Shown: positions 57,201 to 60,715 of the stretch, piece after piece
Position numbering within the stretch: the first letter of the stretch is position 1
How the letters are laid out: each line of letters begins with the position of its first letter
DNA from: Apostichopus japonicus
Lineage: Eukaryota; Echinodermata; Holothuroidea; Aspidochirotida; Stichopodidae
Direction: 5' to 3'
DNA length: 64,000 nucleotides
NCBI RefSeq assembly: GCF_037975245.1
Contig: NC_092568.1
Coordinates: 15,705,001-15,769,000, forward strand
Position numbers and translations under genes: made by a program
The notes under the pieces: model-generated
The model's input: only the letters and a program-made list of their open reading frames with translations
The model's database searches: none
What the model was told of the DNA's origin: nothing

Positions 57201-60200
57201 TCGATTAATATTGCATCCACTGACTGGAGACTAACTGCAAACACGATTAATTGCAAATGAATAGTACCCAAGATGTGGACATATTTCACAAGGGTAGGCA
57301 TTTCAATCTCGTGAAGACCTCAATATTGTATGGCACAGTATGTATACTGGCCTATAATAGTAGCAAATCTTACAAAATATGACCATACATTTAGGCAGCT
57401 TTTTAACCATAATTTACTTTTAATTGAAGAATTGCTACCCAAAATGAGTAAACAAACATGTAAACAATTCTAAACAGTCATTTTTTTCTCTTTGTAGCTG
57501 CATGTTTATTGGAAGAGTGAAGTTAATAAATGGTTCAATTTCTTACGAGAAGTACGTCGTTCACGGTACACTCTGCAGAATGACGTCACATGGTGACCTG
57601 TACGATCATGAGCTCTATGCATCATGTTTTTGGTCAGTGAGAATCTGCTAACAATTGACATCAAATTTCTCTGAATTATTGTCTCTTTTGACTGAACGGG
57701 AACCACAGTTGTTTGTGTACTAAAATACTTTAGCAGATAAGCCAAAAATATAGGATTTTTTGGGGGGCCTTCAGCTATGCATTTTAAATGTGAGATTCTT
57801 TCACAGCAGGGATAATTGCCCAAATTGTTCGAACTACCTTGTATTATCTCTTTGCACAATGAACCGATTGGGCAGTAAGAGCAAGCACTGATAGTCATTG
57901 CTCTCCTATTTGTTGCTTGTTTGTTGGACTTACTATATGACTAAACTTGGAGTAGGTGACTGGATCTTGGACTTTTGAAGGATATATATTACAGTGTTAT
58001 AGCAGCACATGATATACATCCTGGTTATTCCACTGGGGATGGAACAAATGCAATTTGAAAACCAATTTCAGATTTTTTTTTTTTCAATGGTGACATTGTC
58101 TAAGTATTTTGATTTTATATATTGTGACAATGATTAGTACTTAAAGCTGATGAATATTGCAATGCTGACAAGTTGTATCACACAAAATTAATGTGTATCC
58201 CAAAGGTGTGAACAGCGCTGCGAAATAAGTTAAATCAAGAAATACCCACAGGACTATTTTGTTATAATATGAAATTGTGGAGATGTGACTATAAAGAATG
58301 AAGAATTGAGTTAACTTCCTCAATTTCTCTTACAATCTGCCTTAAAAGGTACAATGAAAGATACGAACATTACTATTATATGTTAGCAAGAAACTCCCAC
58401 TCTACTGAACATTACAAATGAAACTGTGAAATTGTGAATCCAGCTATATTGATTTCCTTGATTGAGGTCTTCTCACTGTTAAATTATCTGTAAATGCTAC
58501 TTTGTAAGAGATCTTTAAAGTCAAAATCAATTTCTAGGCGAGTCATATTCTGCCAGCAATACCACACATGGAAATTAGAAGATCAATATACCACTTTATA
58601 ACACAGTGAGTACTAGTCAACAGCCTATATTAAAATTTGAGTGGAAATTTTATGTACAAAATTACATTACATAGATCACATAACATGCACTGGTCATAAA
58701 ATATTTGAATGGCACATTATAATTTCATGAAGTTTTCATGTAAAATAAAGCCAGAAAAGAGTTTGCATTGAAAATGAGAAGGATAAAGCTGGTGATTGGA
58801 GAGATTCACATTTACAACCTCAGTATAATACAAGCTGTCCAATACATTGAGACTATTGCTGTAAAATAGTTTAGAAAAGACCAAATAGGCCACCAGTAAT
58901 GAAAATTGTACAAGTATTGTGCACACATAATCAGAGGAAATTATTAATAATTGACTGGGAGCCTGCCATCGATATTGTCTAATATATATTTGGGAGGTTA
59001 CAAATTCTAGCAAAACAAAGTCATAAAAGTTAAGTATATTTACGAGCTCAGTATTTCACAATTTTAGCCACAAGTTAACTAATAGATGCGAGTACCCTGT
59101 TGGCATTTCTCTGAATTGTAGCACACACTTAGTGACTATAGACAGTCAAATGGGAGCTGACCATAATCAGTAATACAGGGTTTATGCTAGGTACAGAAAT
59201 TATGCCATATTTAGACTGATGATTGTTAACTGACCTATCATGTGTTCATGTTCATAATGTCTACTGGCAGAAAATTGCAAGTGTCTCATTTTCTACTGGC
59301 AAACAGCAAAATTCACTGGCATTTAGCCAGTAATTAGCCTGAATTTCAAGGCCTGAATTAAGGAAACTTTCAAAATAGAAACACTGACTGTTAAAGCCTC
59401 TGTAGCTAATTTTGTGTTCAGTTCAATTGAGCATAAACAATGCAATAGAGCTGTTGCAGTTTATATTTTGCTTTGTTGTGGTTCTATATTTTCTGTTTTG
59501 CAAAACTTGTTAAAATATGACTTATATTTCATTTCACCTGCAATCTTTTGATAATGTTTATTTATGTTTACCATGAGAAGCTTACTCACCAATTTTTGTT
59601 TGCAGTTCTGATGATACTGCACTCCTTTCAGAAAGTAACTCCTTAGTTTTCTTAGAAAGCCAAAAGTGAAGCTAAATTTTTTTTGATGATGATTTAAACA
59701 TTTCAAGAAGTAATTTGTAAACTAATAGTGCAGATCAAGAAAGGCAGACTGACAATAAAAAAGGATTTCACAGATCCCAAGGCCTATTGGGGGCCTTGCA
59801 ACTTGAAAATGTGAACTTAGGCAAACAAGGTTACACATCAAACAATTTGATCAAAGATTAGTATATTGTGTTTGCTTTCCACAATTGAAGGACCTGTGTA
59901 AACATCAACTTTGATAGACCTCCTCCGTGCAAAACAAGGAAAGAGGTACTGTATAGTACTGTAACCATTCAGTCTACTTCTCATATTTAGTATAAATTGT
60001 GTGAAGAACAAGCAGCTTGGAAACATGTTACGTTCTGATACAAATGCCTAAGTCCCCTGTGACTGGATAACAATCACTGGTCACATAAGGGAGTTGGAAT
60101 TATTTGCATATCTGACTGCAACACTTTGGGAAAGAGGAGTCATTAGACACTTTGTGAGTTATATAATTAGTGGATCCATTAATTGTCGGTATACATGTGT

Positions 60201-60715
60201 GCACATTGTTCTTTATACATTGCACCATATGTTAAACTGTACCTGTTAAGACTTTTTGAAAGCTAGAATTAAAACTGTATATGTTTGCAACTCAAGTTCA
60301 AGCAGACAAAATCATACAATGGACAAACAACCATTTATATGAGAGTAGAGTAGTAAATGTTGCATCGACTCCCACCAATGGGTTCGGTATCATAGTAGCA
60401 AAACATAATTTGTTATATGACAAATTAGAAAGGTATCATACGTGAGGTGCAAAGAAGCACCACTGGGTACTGTATTTCTACCAACTTCTTTCAAAATGCT
60501 CAAGACTTGGATTTAATTTCACAATCCTAAAGACATTTATGATCAGTTCAAGCAGGTTTTCAGTAAGTTAAAAGCAGGTTTTACTTCAAGGCTCTGGAAA
60601 AGAACTGCAATGACGATATGAATATCAATAATTACATGAATTAATAAAAGATATATATACTTACTGTTCTTAGGAAAGAGATCTCATCATCAGCATCTGT
60701 GCCACTTAAAGCCAT
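220..60715 (-). CDS. RYR: Ryanodine receptor, N-terminal part (16 coding exons, 3' incomplete)
   Basis: Gene-level entry. RyR is a homotetrameric Ca2+-release channel of the endoplasmic/sarcoplasmic reticulum, and this part forms the cytosolic N-terminal region. Sixteen minus-strand exons (60665-60715, 41183-41308, 22375-22473, 20545-20616, 15672-15747, 15013-15125, 13839-13953, 10861-10960, 10257-10331, 7412-7470, 6633-6730, 5051-5170, 3988-4035, 2492-2613, 1617-1744, 220-284) total 1,467 nt. All sit between AG and GT, and all phases agree. The 489 residues align in order with family landmarks: [95 protein letters not shown] and LRNRQDLF. These show RyR rather than IP3 receptor. Domains: Ins145_P3_rec trefoil about residues 10-215, MIR about 220-400, RIH from about 430. 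The remaining ~90% of the gene lies left of base 1. Total span here is over 60 kb, mostly intron. Confidence 0.96.
285..1616 (-). other. RyR intron 15
   Basis: Simple AT-rich intron between exons 15 and 16, about 1.3 kb. The branch/acceptor side near 285-300 reads TTGGTAG with a poor pyrimidine tract. A 17-base string, ATCATACGTGAGGTGCA at about 1226-1242, recurs near 60435. I see no exon or recognisable element otherwise. Confidence 0.85.
1617..1744 (-). CDS. RYR: RyR coding exon 15 (residues 426-467 with split ends)
   Basis: Encodes [20 protein letters not shown] then [20 protein letters not shown] and ES. 'CLEDLI.YF' and the acidic tail mark the first helices of the RIH solenoid (NTD-C). 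The acceptor is GATCTTCAG. The donor is GTCAGT, with C at +3, so it is weaker than most. Two plus-strand open frames over this exon are shadows. Confidence 0.93.
1745..2491 (-). other. RyR intron 14
   Basis: About 0.75 kb. It contains a CT-rich tract with three direct copies of a CCACCTTCTAC unit near 2063-2096 on the plus strand. This reads as purine-rich in the gene's sense. Nothing else noted. Confidence 0.85.
2492..2613 (-). CDS. RYR: RyR coding exon 14 (residues 385-424 plus split Ser425)
   Basis: Encodes [20 protein letters not shown] then [20 protein letters not shown] and two bases of Ser425. It matches '.ILH.EGHMDD.L...R.Q.EES..AR.I......L...FI' at the MIR-RIH junction. The acceptor is GTTTACAG and the donor GTATGT. 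Confidence 0.95.
2614..3987 (-). other. RyR intron 13
   Basis: About 1.4 kb of AT-rich intron. Several overlapping minus-strand open frames at 3500-3850 show no family resemblance, lack conserved splice phase with the flanking exons and are taken as chance. Confidence 0.8.
3988..4035 (-). CDS. RYR: RyR coding exon 13 (residues 369-384)
   Basis: A short exon of 16 codons ([16 protein letters not shown]), phase 0-0, between a strong acceptor (long pyrimidine tract ending GGTAG) and the donor GTTAGT. It occupies the variable basic loop found in all RyRs just before the '(A)ILHQEGHMDD' block, so it is supported mainly by splice sites, phase and position. The exact acceptor could be shifted, since a second AG lies 18 bases inside. 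Confidence 0.8.
4036..5050 (-). other. RyR intron 12
   Basis: About 1.0 kb. No repeat or element recognised. A plus-strand open frame at 4540-4785 has no recognisable domain. Confidence 0.8.
5051..5170 (-). CDS. RYR: RyR coding exon 12 (residues 329-368)
   Basis: Forty codons, phase 0-0, beginning [20 protein letters not shown] and ending [20 protein letters not shown]. The block '(G)MG...IKYG(D/E)S..F.QH..S.LWL' is characteristic of the second MIR repeat region in RyRs. The acceptor is GATTTGCAG and the donor GTATGG. Confidence 0.95.
5330..6610. repeat. 42-bp (2 x 21 bp) tandem array inside RyR intron 11
   Basis: About 30 copies of a 42-bp unit, itself two related 21-mers (CTACCTCTAACAAGGTTAATG and CTACCTATCATAAGTTTAAC plus one base). 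A variant unit starting CGCTAAAAAGGTTACTG recurs at 5733, 5901, 6027, 6195, 6321 and 6447, i.e. every 3 or 4 units (126 or 168 bp), giving a higher-order pattern. It fills about 88% of the 1.46-kb intron between exons 11 and 12. The first ~100 bp (5330-5480) are the most diverged edge. Because 21 is a multiple of three, several frames stay open on both strands ([13 protein letters not shown]-type and [13 protein letters not shown]-type strings); these are not proteins. Confidence 0.95.
6633..6730 (-). CDS. RYR: RyR coding exon 11 (residues 296-328)
   Basis: Completes Gly296 and encodes [20 protein letters not shown] then [12 protein letters not shown], ending in phase 0. It matches 'G.YL....D..L.VV......TSFCFR' of the MIR domain. 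The acceptor is TTATTCAG and the donor GTAAGT. The 42-bp tandem array begins about 22 bases beyond this donor. Confidence 0.93.
6731..7411 (-). other. RyR intron 10 with a G-run
   Basis: About 0.68 kb. At 6956-6971 the plus strand has ten G, one T and five G (then A), a potential quadruplex on the non-template side or a sequencing-sensitive homopolymer. Otherwise featureless. Confidence 0.85.
7412..7470 (-). CDS. RYR: RyR coding exon 10 (residues 277-295 with split ends)
   Basis: A 59-nt exon encoding [19 protein letters not shown] with a Lys codon completed at the start and Gly296 split at the end. It matches 'W.G..L.WGQP.RIRH.T.G' of RyRs. It is absent from the longer open frames because it is short. 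The acceptor is AATAACAG and the donor GTTTGT, the weakest donor of the gene in this window. Confidence 0.92.
7619..8460. repeat. 119/99-bp higher-order tandem array in RyR intron 9
   Basis: Eight copies marked by the string CATTGATCTTATCAGGTGCT (or a C variant) starting near 7623, 7743, 7862, 7981, 8080, 8199, 8318 and 8417. Spacings are 120, 119, 119, 99, 119, 119 and 99. Short copies lack an internal 20 bp (AAACAATAGCATTTTATTTA-like). The copies at 7981 and 8318 share the same private changes (ACACTGATC, CCAATCATT, CAATAGCTG), so the repeating block is 119+119+99 = 337 bp. The first copy (ATAACAGC, AAAATCC) and the last are the most diverged. Confidence 0.95.
9010..10049. repeat. 74-bp tandem array, 14 copies, in RyR intron 9
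   Basis: Near-identical 74-bp units, each containing CATGACACTGTTACACACAT, then CAAGCATCCTGCTG, a variable tetramer (AATG, TATG or CACG), an A-rich stretch and ACTGACCAGCTAAAGTCA. Starts of CATGACAC run from 9016 in steps of 74. The order of variable tetramers is AATG, TATG x3, CACG, TATG, AATG x2, CACG x2, AATG x2, CACG, AATG. There are no unique spacers, so this is a minisatellite, not CRISPR. Together with the array at 7619-8460 it makes up about two thirds of intron 9. Confidence 0.96.
10257..10331 (-). CDS. RYR: RyR coding exon 9 (residues 251-276)
   Basis: Encodes [20 protein letters not shown] then IVSK and two bases of a Lys codon. ARSLWR.E is diagnostic for the RyR MIR region ('YYEGGAVCTHARSLWRLE' in vertebrates). 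The acceptor is TTAACAG and the donor GTAAGT. Confidence 0.94.
10332..10860 (-). other. RyR intron 8
   Basis: A 529-bp intron with no repeat or element recognised. A minus-strand open frame at 10418-10612 is intronic chance. Confidence 0.85.
10861..10960 (-). CDS. RYR: RyR coding exon 8 (residues 219-250 with split ends)
   Basis: Encodes [20 protein letters not shown] then [12 protein letters not shown] and two bases of Cys251. [12 protein letters not shown] is the start of the RyR MIR region. The donor GTAAGT is perfect. The acceptor TTTGTGTAAAG lacks a good pyrimidine tract and has A before AG, but the phase (1 in, 2 out) and the homology both support this boundary. Confidence 0.9.
12628..12880. 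repeat. Inverted-end dispersed element with internal hairpin (candidate MITE)
   Basis: The left end reads TTTGATTTGATTTATTTATT and the right end ATCAAATCAAATCAAATCAA, so the ends are inverted (TTTGA)n-like arms about 250 bp apart. Inside, GGGAAGTCCTCTAAAAAGCC (from 12687) faces AGGCTTAACAAGGTAAAGGA and CTCCC (to 12737) as an imperfect hairpin with a tiny loop. This looks like a non-autonomous foldback-type or MITE element; no coding capacity. Family not identified. Confidence 0.5.
13150..13266. repeat. TTGTATAATG-type microsatellite
   Basis: About ten imperfect copies of a 10-13 bp unit, GTTGTATAAT with optional AAT, giving an almost pure AT tract in RyR intron 7. Confidence 0.9.
13839..13953 (-). 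CDS. RYR: RyR coding exon 7 (residues 180-217 plus split Ser218)
   Basis: Reads [20 protein letters not shown] then [18 protein letters not shown], and ends one base into the next codon. It corresponds to '[25 protein letters not shown]' of vertebrate RyR, with three extra residues after the Gly and a diverged tail. The acceptor is GTGAGCATTAAG-type sequence read in reverse, i.e. minus-strand GCTCACAG; the donor is GTAAGT. A 62-codon open frame over the same bases in another phase is a shadow. Confidence 0.93.
13954..15012 (-). other. RyR intron 6
   Basis: About 1.06 kb, AT-rich. It includes TTAATTAATTAATGACCTGG near 14495. No exon, element or RNA gene recognised. Confidence 0.85.
15013..15125 (-). 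CDS. RYR: RyR coding exon 6 (residues 142-179)
   Basis: Begins with two bases completing Gly142, then [20 protein letters not shown] and ending VSVSSERYL in phase 0. This is the most conserved block of the RyR N-terminus and was the anchor for identifying the gene. In vertebrates the segment forms part of the inter-domain surface around the cytosolic vestibule. The acceptor is TTTTGCAG and the donor GTAAGT. Confidence 0.97.
15126..15671 (-). other. RyR intron 5
   Basis: A 546-bp intron. Long overlapping open frames on both strands (15181-15688) cover it but carry no recognisable domain and run across the real splice sites of exons 5 and 6. They are taken as chance. Confidence 0.8.
15672..15747 (-). 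CDS. RYR: RyR coding exon 5 (residues 117-141 plus split Gly142)
   Basis: Encodes [20 protein letters not shown] followed by QETVQ and the first base of a Gly codon. It matches the RyR run '[21 protein letters not shown]'. One residue is missing in the SSR-DK loop compared with vertebrates. The acceptor is TATTTCTAG and the donor GTAAAC, which is less consensus than its neighbours. Confidence 0.94.
16630..17010 (+). repeat. Three diverged copies of a ~130-150 bp repeat
   Basis: Copies begin at about 16646, 16792 and 16924 with a TTATCATGTTTACAAGGT-like string, then a TTTGACCTC(T)GATGACCTC-like core, then CCAATTTCAATAGGATTCTT. Each copy has separate point changes, so the tandem is old. A weaker relative (TTTTCAGACTTTGACCTCTA) lies near 29125 in intron 2, showing that the unit is also dispersed. 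Confidence 0.7.
17672..18191. repeat. ~55-60 bp tandem array with internal poly-T, nine copies
   Basis: Unit pattern: TGAACAAAATTTCAGTGATG, CTCAATG, a run of 7-12 T, CTTTGTTAAATATAAATTAAA. Length differences between copies come mostly from the T run. One copy has a 4-bp insertion (GTGAACATTG) and the last is degenerate with a CT tract. It lies inside RyR intron 4. On the gene's sense strand the T runs are A runs, so it is not a polypyrimidine tract. Confidence 0.93.
18915..19126 (+). mobile_element. Family M element, partial copy
   Basis: Starts near AATCCAAGGTATCCGGGCAA, matching the copy at 33284-33612 in reverse, and ends GGGGAGACAGGTAAGTGGGG then AACGAAGTAAAT. It contains the family core CACAGTGTTAAAAGATTACC and AGGGCATACTAGACACGGTA. 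No coding capacity. Confidence 0.8.
20545..20616 (-). CDS. RYR: RyR coding exon 4 (residues 93-116)
   Basis: A 24-codon exon, phase 0-0, reading [20 protein letters not shown] then LSEM. The [13 protein letters not shown] block is a trefoil core element conserved across RyRs and shared in weaker form with IP3 receptors. The acceptor is CTTTGCAG and the donor GTAAGA. Confidence 0.95.
20617..22374 (-). other. RyR intron 3
   Basis: About 1.76 kb, AT-rich, no repeat or element recognised. Confidence 0.85.
22375..22473 (-). CDS. RYR: RyR coding exon 3 (residues 60-92)
   Basis: This phase 0-0 exon of 33 codons starts [20 protein letters not shown] and continues [13 protein letters not shown]. It is the exact counterpart of vertebrate RyR exon 3, which also begins at the Asn before PPD. 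Because both ends are phase 0, skipping it would keep the frame; loss of the same exon in human RyR2 is a known in-frame disease deletion. The acceptor is TCTTTCAG and the donor GTAAGT. An open frame over the same bases in another phase (22289-22555) is a shadow. Confidence 0.95.
22842..23205. mobile_element. MITE with TTAA ends, copy 1 (364 bp)
   Basis: The left end TTAAAGGCATTAAAGACTCG and the right end GCGAGTCTTCACACCCTTTA plus A form imperfect ~22-bp terminal inverted repeats bounded by TTAA on both sides. A second copy with about 90% similarity by eye lies at 63361-63710. TTAA target duplication is typical of piggyBac-type elements, but the terminus does not show the usual CCC start, so the superfamily is open. 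A 60-codon plus-strand open frame inside is not conserved in copy 2. Confidence 0.85.
26117..26280. repeat. 21-bp tandem array
   Basis: About eight copies of ATGAATACATACAATATAAA plus A, almost free of G and C. The period is a multiple of three, so two minus-strand frames stay open as hydrophobic FILYVF/ILYCMYS strings. These are not proteins. Confidence 0.92.
27033..27047. repeat. Poly-C run (15 C)
   Basis: Fifteen consecutive C followed by AAAAAA in otherwise AT-rich sequence. The length is likely uncertain because such runs are hard to sequence. Confidence 0.9.
27985..28160 (-). mobile_element. Family M element, copy with 5' splice-site consensus in RyR sense
   Basis: The plus strand begins AAACTTACTGGTTTGGGGAT, then GATACTTACCTGTCTCCACT, then TTTTAGCACTGCGCCCTCGC and CACCGCCCACTTACACTTCC. 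Read on the minus strand it contains GGAGACAG|GTAAGTATC at 28029-28037, a full consensus donor in the transcribed direction of RyR. The outer AAACTTACTGGTTT is shared with the copies at 33284 and 39828. Confidence 0.8.
28371..28414. repeat. Perfect 19-bp inverted repeat with 6-nt loop
   Basis: CACAAACATGCTCTGTGGA is followed by TTACAT and then its exact reverse complement. It lies in RyR intron 2. It could be a cruciform, a recent foldback insertion or an RNA hairpin. The loop is short for a microRNA precursor and the stem is too perfect and short to claim one. Confidence 0.9.
28629..28650. repeat. 22-bp perfect palindrome
   Basis: AGTTTTCTGTT followed directly by its reverse complement AACAGAAAACT. 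No known function. Confidence 0.85.
30690..30845. mobile_element. GC-rich dispersed repeat, fragment 1
   Basis: Contains CTATCTAAGCGGAGCGCCAC, TTTGGCGCGTAGCGTACAGA, and GATCCCTGGAAATGACCCTT with CCGGGCC, all CpG-rich against an AT-rich background. The same ordered blocks occur at 34985-35115 and 36045-36160, so this is a dispersed element. Class not identified; no coding capacity. Confidence 0.8.
31318..31525 (+). mobile_element. tRNA-derived SINE, copy 1
   Basis: The head resembles a tRNA with an A box (TGGCTGAG at 31327-31334) and a B box (GGTTTGATCCC, 31388-31398). A shared body follows (GGGTCATAGTAAG, TTTTCATCCAAGAGCAATCT, CCCATCTGAAATGA), with an A-rich end near 31506-31525 (GTAAAAAAAACAAAAAACAA). 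The A box and tRNA head are more decayed than in copy 2. It is a polymerase III type retroposon, not a functional tRNA gene. Confidence 0.82.
32250..32420 (-). mobile_element. Family M element copy, donor consensus in RyR sense
   Basis: Plus-strand AACCATACTTACCTGTCTCC, then TTTTAGCACTACGACCCCGG and CACCGCACACTATCTCTTCC. On the minus strand GGAGACAG|GTAAGTATG lies at 32277-32285. It is closest to the copy at 27985-28160. Confidence 0.75.
32861..33022 (-). mobile_element. tRNA-derived SINE, copy 2 (better preserved)
   Basis: On the minus strand the head reads GCTATGGCCGAGTGGATAAA (A box TGGCCGAGTGG), followed by TTTGAAGCAATGAGGCTTAG, a B box GGTTAGATTCC (32941-32951) and the body TTTTTCATCCAAGGGCAATC, CCCATCTGAAATGA. 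The head with GGCCGAGTGG and a long gap between the A and B boxes suggests descent from a Ser- or Leu-type tRNA. It lies head to head with copy 1 about 1.4 kb away, both in RyR intron 2. Confidence 0.85.
33278..33615 (-). mobile_element. Family M element, long copy
   Basis: About 335 bp. The plus strand begins AAACTTACTGGTTTATATAC, then CACTTACCTGTCTCCCCACA, TGTCTAGAATGCCCTGGTAA, TTTTAACACTGTACACCCTC, TCGCCCGGAATACCTTGGAT, TAAGTATCCTTTTCTTGTAG and GTTTTTGGGGGCTGTTTTTA. On the minus strand CAG|GTAAGTGGG lies at 33317-33325. The 117-codon plus-strand open frame across it (33259-33612) is not maintained in other copies. Confidence 0.82.
34962..36735. mobile_element. GC-rich composite dispersed element with inverted termini
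   Basis: The left edge reads AAGGGCGTATCCAGAATTTT then a G-run (about 34991-34999). The right edge has a C-run followed by CTGGAAACGCGCCTGACG. The reverse complement of the right edge, GGCGCGTTTCCAG, matches the left GGGCGTATCCAG. An inner start AGGCGCGTAGCCAGGAATTT at about 36001 shows a nested or second copy. Blocks CTAAGCGGAGC, GGCGCGCAGCGTACA and AGATC(A/G)C(T/C)GGAAATG occur at 34985-35115 and again at 36045-36160. The T/C-rich stretch 36530-36690 is low complexity. No transposase frame is seen, so this is a non-autonomous or decayed element. Confidence 0.6.
36350..36381. repeat. AT dinucleotide tract
   Basis: ATATATAGTATATATATATA-type microsatellite, preceded by a short CA run (36331-36341). 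Confidence 0.85.
38535..38868 (+). mobile_element. Family M element, long copy
   Basis: Contains GATACTTATGAGTTCTTCTT (matching GATACTTATCAGG in the 33278 copy), TTTCGCGGAAAATTATCTGT, GGCGCAGTGCTAAAACAT and the end GTGGGAGACAGGTAAGAGAG then GAGCAAAGTAAAT. Preceded by a C-rich tract with a run of nine C. Confidence 0.75.
39828..40237 (-). mobile_element. Family M element with both inverted ends (about 410 bp)
   Basis: The only copy where both termini are recognisable. The left side CGAGCTTACCTGTCTCCTCA then CAACCTTAGCACCC (39851-39884) is answered on the right by GGGTGCTAAGCTTGTGAGGA then GACACTGGTAAGCGAGG (about 40191-40227), an imperfect ~34-bp terminal inverted repeat. This identifies the family as a MITE-like non-autonomous DNA element. 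Near the right end is the perfect 18-bp palindrome AACCTTCGTACGAAGGTT. No clear target-site duplication by eye. Confidence 0.8.
41183..41308 (-). CDS. RYR: RyR coding exon 2 (residues 18-59)
   Basis: This phase 0-0 exon of 42 codons begins GDQLCLAC and ends [19 protein letters not shown]. The [10 protein letters not shown] block is nearly invariant in RyRs and belongs to the first strands of the N-terminal beta-trefoil. The acceptor is CTTCCACAG and the donor GTATGC. The middle part ([13 protein letters not shown]) is a loop where families differ, slightly longer here than in vertebrate RyRs. Confidence 0.95.
42895..43005 (+). mobile_element. Family M element, short copy
   Basis: Core GCATAGAGGGTGTACATTGC, TAAAAGGTAACCAG, CTAGACACGGTTCAGCGAGA and end GTGGGGGGACAGGTAAGGGA then GTAAAGCAAACTAAATTA. 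Truncated on its left side. Confidence 0.72.
43440..43603 (+). mobile_element. Family M element, short copy
   Basis: Reads GTGTAGACACTTTGAAAGGT, GAATGAGAAGGAAGGGCAAT, GCGCAGTGATAAAAGGTTAC, GGCACACTAGGCACGATAGA, then GGAGACAGGTAAGCGAGGAG and CAAAGTAAAT. This and the copies at 47311 and 52170 are the closest to one another. Confidence 0.82.
44829..44974. repeat. 15-bp tandem array, ten copies
   Basis: Unit TATGGAAGAAATATG, with two adjacent units carrying ACATG instead of ATATG. Because the period is a multiple of three, plus-strand MEEIC and minus-strand SSIHI frames stay open; these are artefacts. The lack of decay suggests a recent expansion. Located in RyR intron 1. Confidence 0.95.
46376..46460 (-). 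mobile_element. Family M element, terminal fragment
   Basis: Only the end is recognisable: CATAACTTACCTGTCTCCCC, then TGTACTTTCCGACCTACC. On the minus strand CAG|GTAAGTTATG at 46379-46391 is again a full donor consensus in the sense of RyR. Confidence 0.65.
47311..47455 (+). mobile_element. Family M element, short copy
   Basis: Reads GCACTTTGGATGGTAGAATG, GAAGGGAGGGCATTGACCAG, GGGCACACAGTGTTAAAAGG, AAGGTTGTGGGGAGACAGGT then GAGCGAGTAACAAAGTGAAT. About 25 bp around the ACCAGGG position are deleted compared with the copy at 52170. Confidence 0.8.
48080..48172 (+). mobile_element. Family M element, decayed fragment
   Basis: Only GCGTGGAGACAGGTAAATAC and a weak preceding match are visible. Included because the GGAGACAGGTAA string is specific to the family in this window. 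Confidence 0.35.
50118..50510 (-). mobile_element. Non-LTR retrotransposon (LINE) 3' end with reverse-transcriptase C-terminus remnant
   Basis: The minus strand encodes a decayed C-terminal tail of a CR1/L2-type ORF2: LHWLLV (then a stop), [33 protein letters not shown], and after a frameshift [10 protein letters not shown]. 'LHWLP', 'GDR.F...AP.LWNSLP' and 'FK..LKT.LF' in this order are the well-known end of such polyproteins. A short 3' UTR (GCGCTATATAAGACTAATTA) and an ATT-type microsatellite tail (50121-50173) follow, as expected for a LINE 3' end. At least one stop, one frameshift and an internal deletion make it inactive. Clade assignment is inference. Confidence 0.85.
52160..52336 (+). 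mobile_element. Family M element, well-preserved short copy
   Basis: Reads GTGTAAACACTTTGAATGGT, GAGAAGGAAGGGCAACGACC, GGAGGAGCCCGTCGCTGAGG, CAGTGTTAAAAGATTACCAG, CATACTAGACACGGTAGAAT, AGGTTGTGAGGAGACAGGTA and AGCGATGAACGAAGTAAAT. Good reference copy for the core. Confidence 0.83.
53889..54315 (-). other. CpG-richer open stretch of ~142 codons in RyR intron 1
   Basis: On the minus strand a frame stays open from a possible acceptor (CTTCTTTTAG, ending about 54316) to a TGA at about 53887. The first in-frame ATG gives a C-terminal part beginning [20 protein letters not shown], rich in Lys, Arg and Tyr. No domain recognised. CpG is visibly more frequent here than in flanking DNA on both sides. 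It might be an alternative first exon or promoter-proximal exon of RyR, a remnant of another gene, or chance. Confidence 0.25.
57506..57898 (-). other. 130-codon ATG-started open frame in RyR intron 1, unassigned
   Basis: Starts [20 protein letters not shown] and ends [11 protein letters not shown] before a stop. It contains several Cys pairs (CSYC, CC) and a basic C-terminal part ([12 protein letters not shown]). No family recognised, no obvious splice or promoter context, and the length is within what chance can give in a 64-kb AT-rich window. Listed so that it can be checked. Confidence 0.15.
60665..60715 (-). CDS. RYR: RyR coding exon 1 (residues 1-17, start codon)
   Basis: The exon encodes [17 protein letters not shown]. 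The acidic stretch followed by FLRT is the usual opening of RyR proteins, and vertebrate exon 1 also ends right after FLRT. The start ATG at 60713-60715 has a good context (A at -3, G at +4). The exon ends in phase 0 at ACA before GTAAGT (60659-60664). Upstream, a pyrimidine-rich stretch ending TTTCAG lies at 60752 onward, so the exon probably begins at 60751 as an internal exon with 36 nt of 5' UTR. An out-of-frame ATG sits 7 nt upstream of the start. Confidence 0.9.

Larger units (their letters stand above)
41309..60664 (-). other. RyR intron 1 (19.4 kb)
   Basis: Large first intron. It contains family M copies at 42895, 43440, 46376, 47311, 48080 and 52170, a 15-bp satellite at 44829-44974, a LINE 3' end at 50118-50510 and a CpG-richer open stretch at 53889-54315. 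Long first introns often hold enhancers, but I can point to no specific site. The rest, including 54.9-60.6 kb, is AT-rich with chance-level open frames. Confidence 0.85.
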
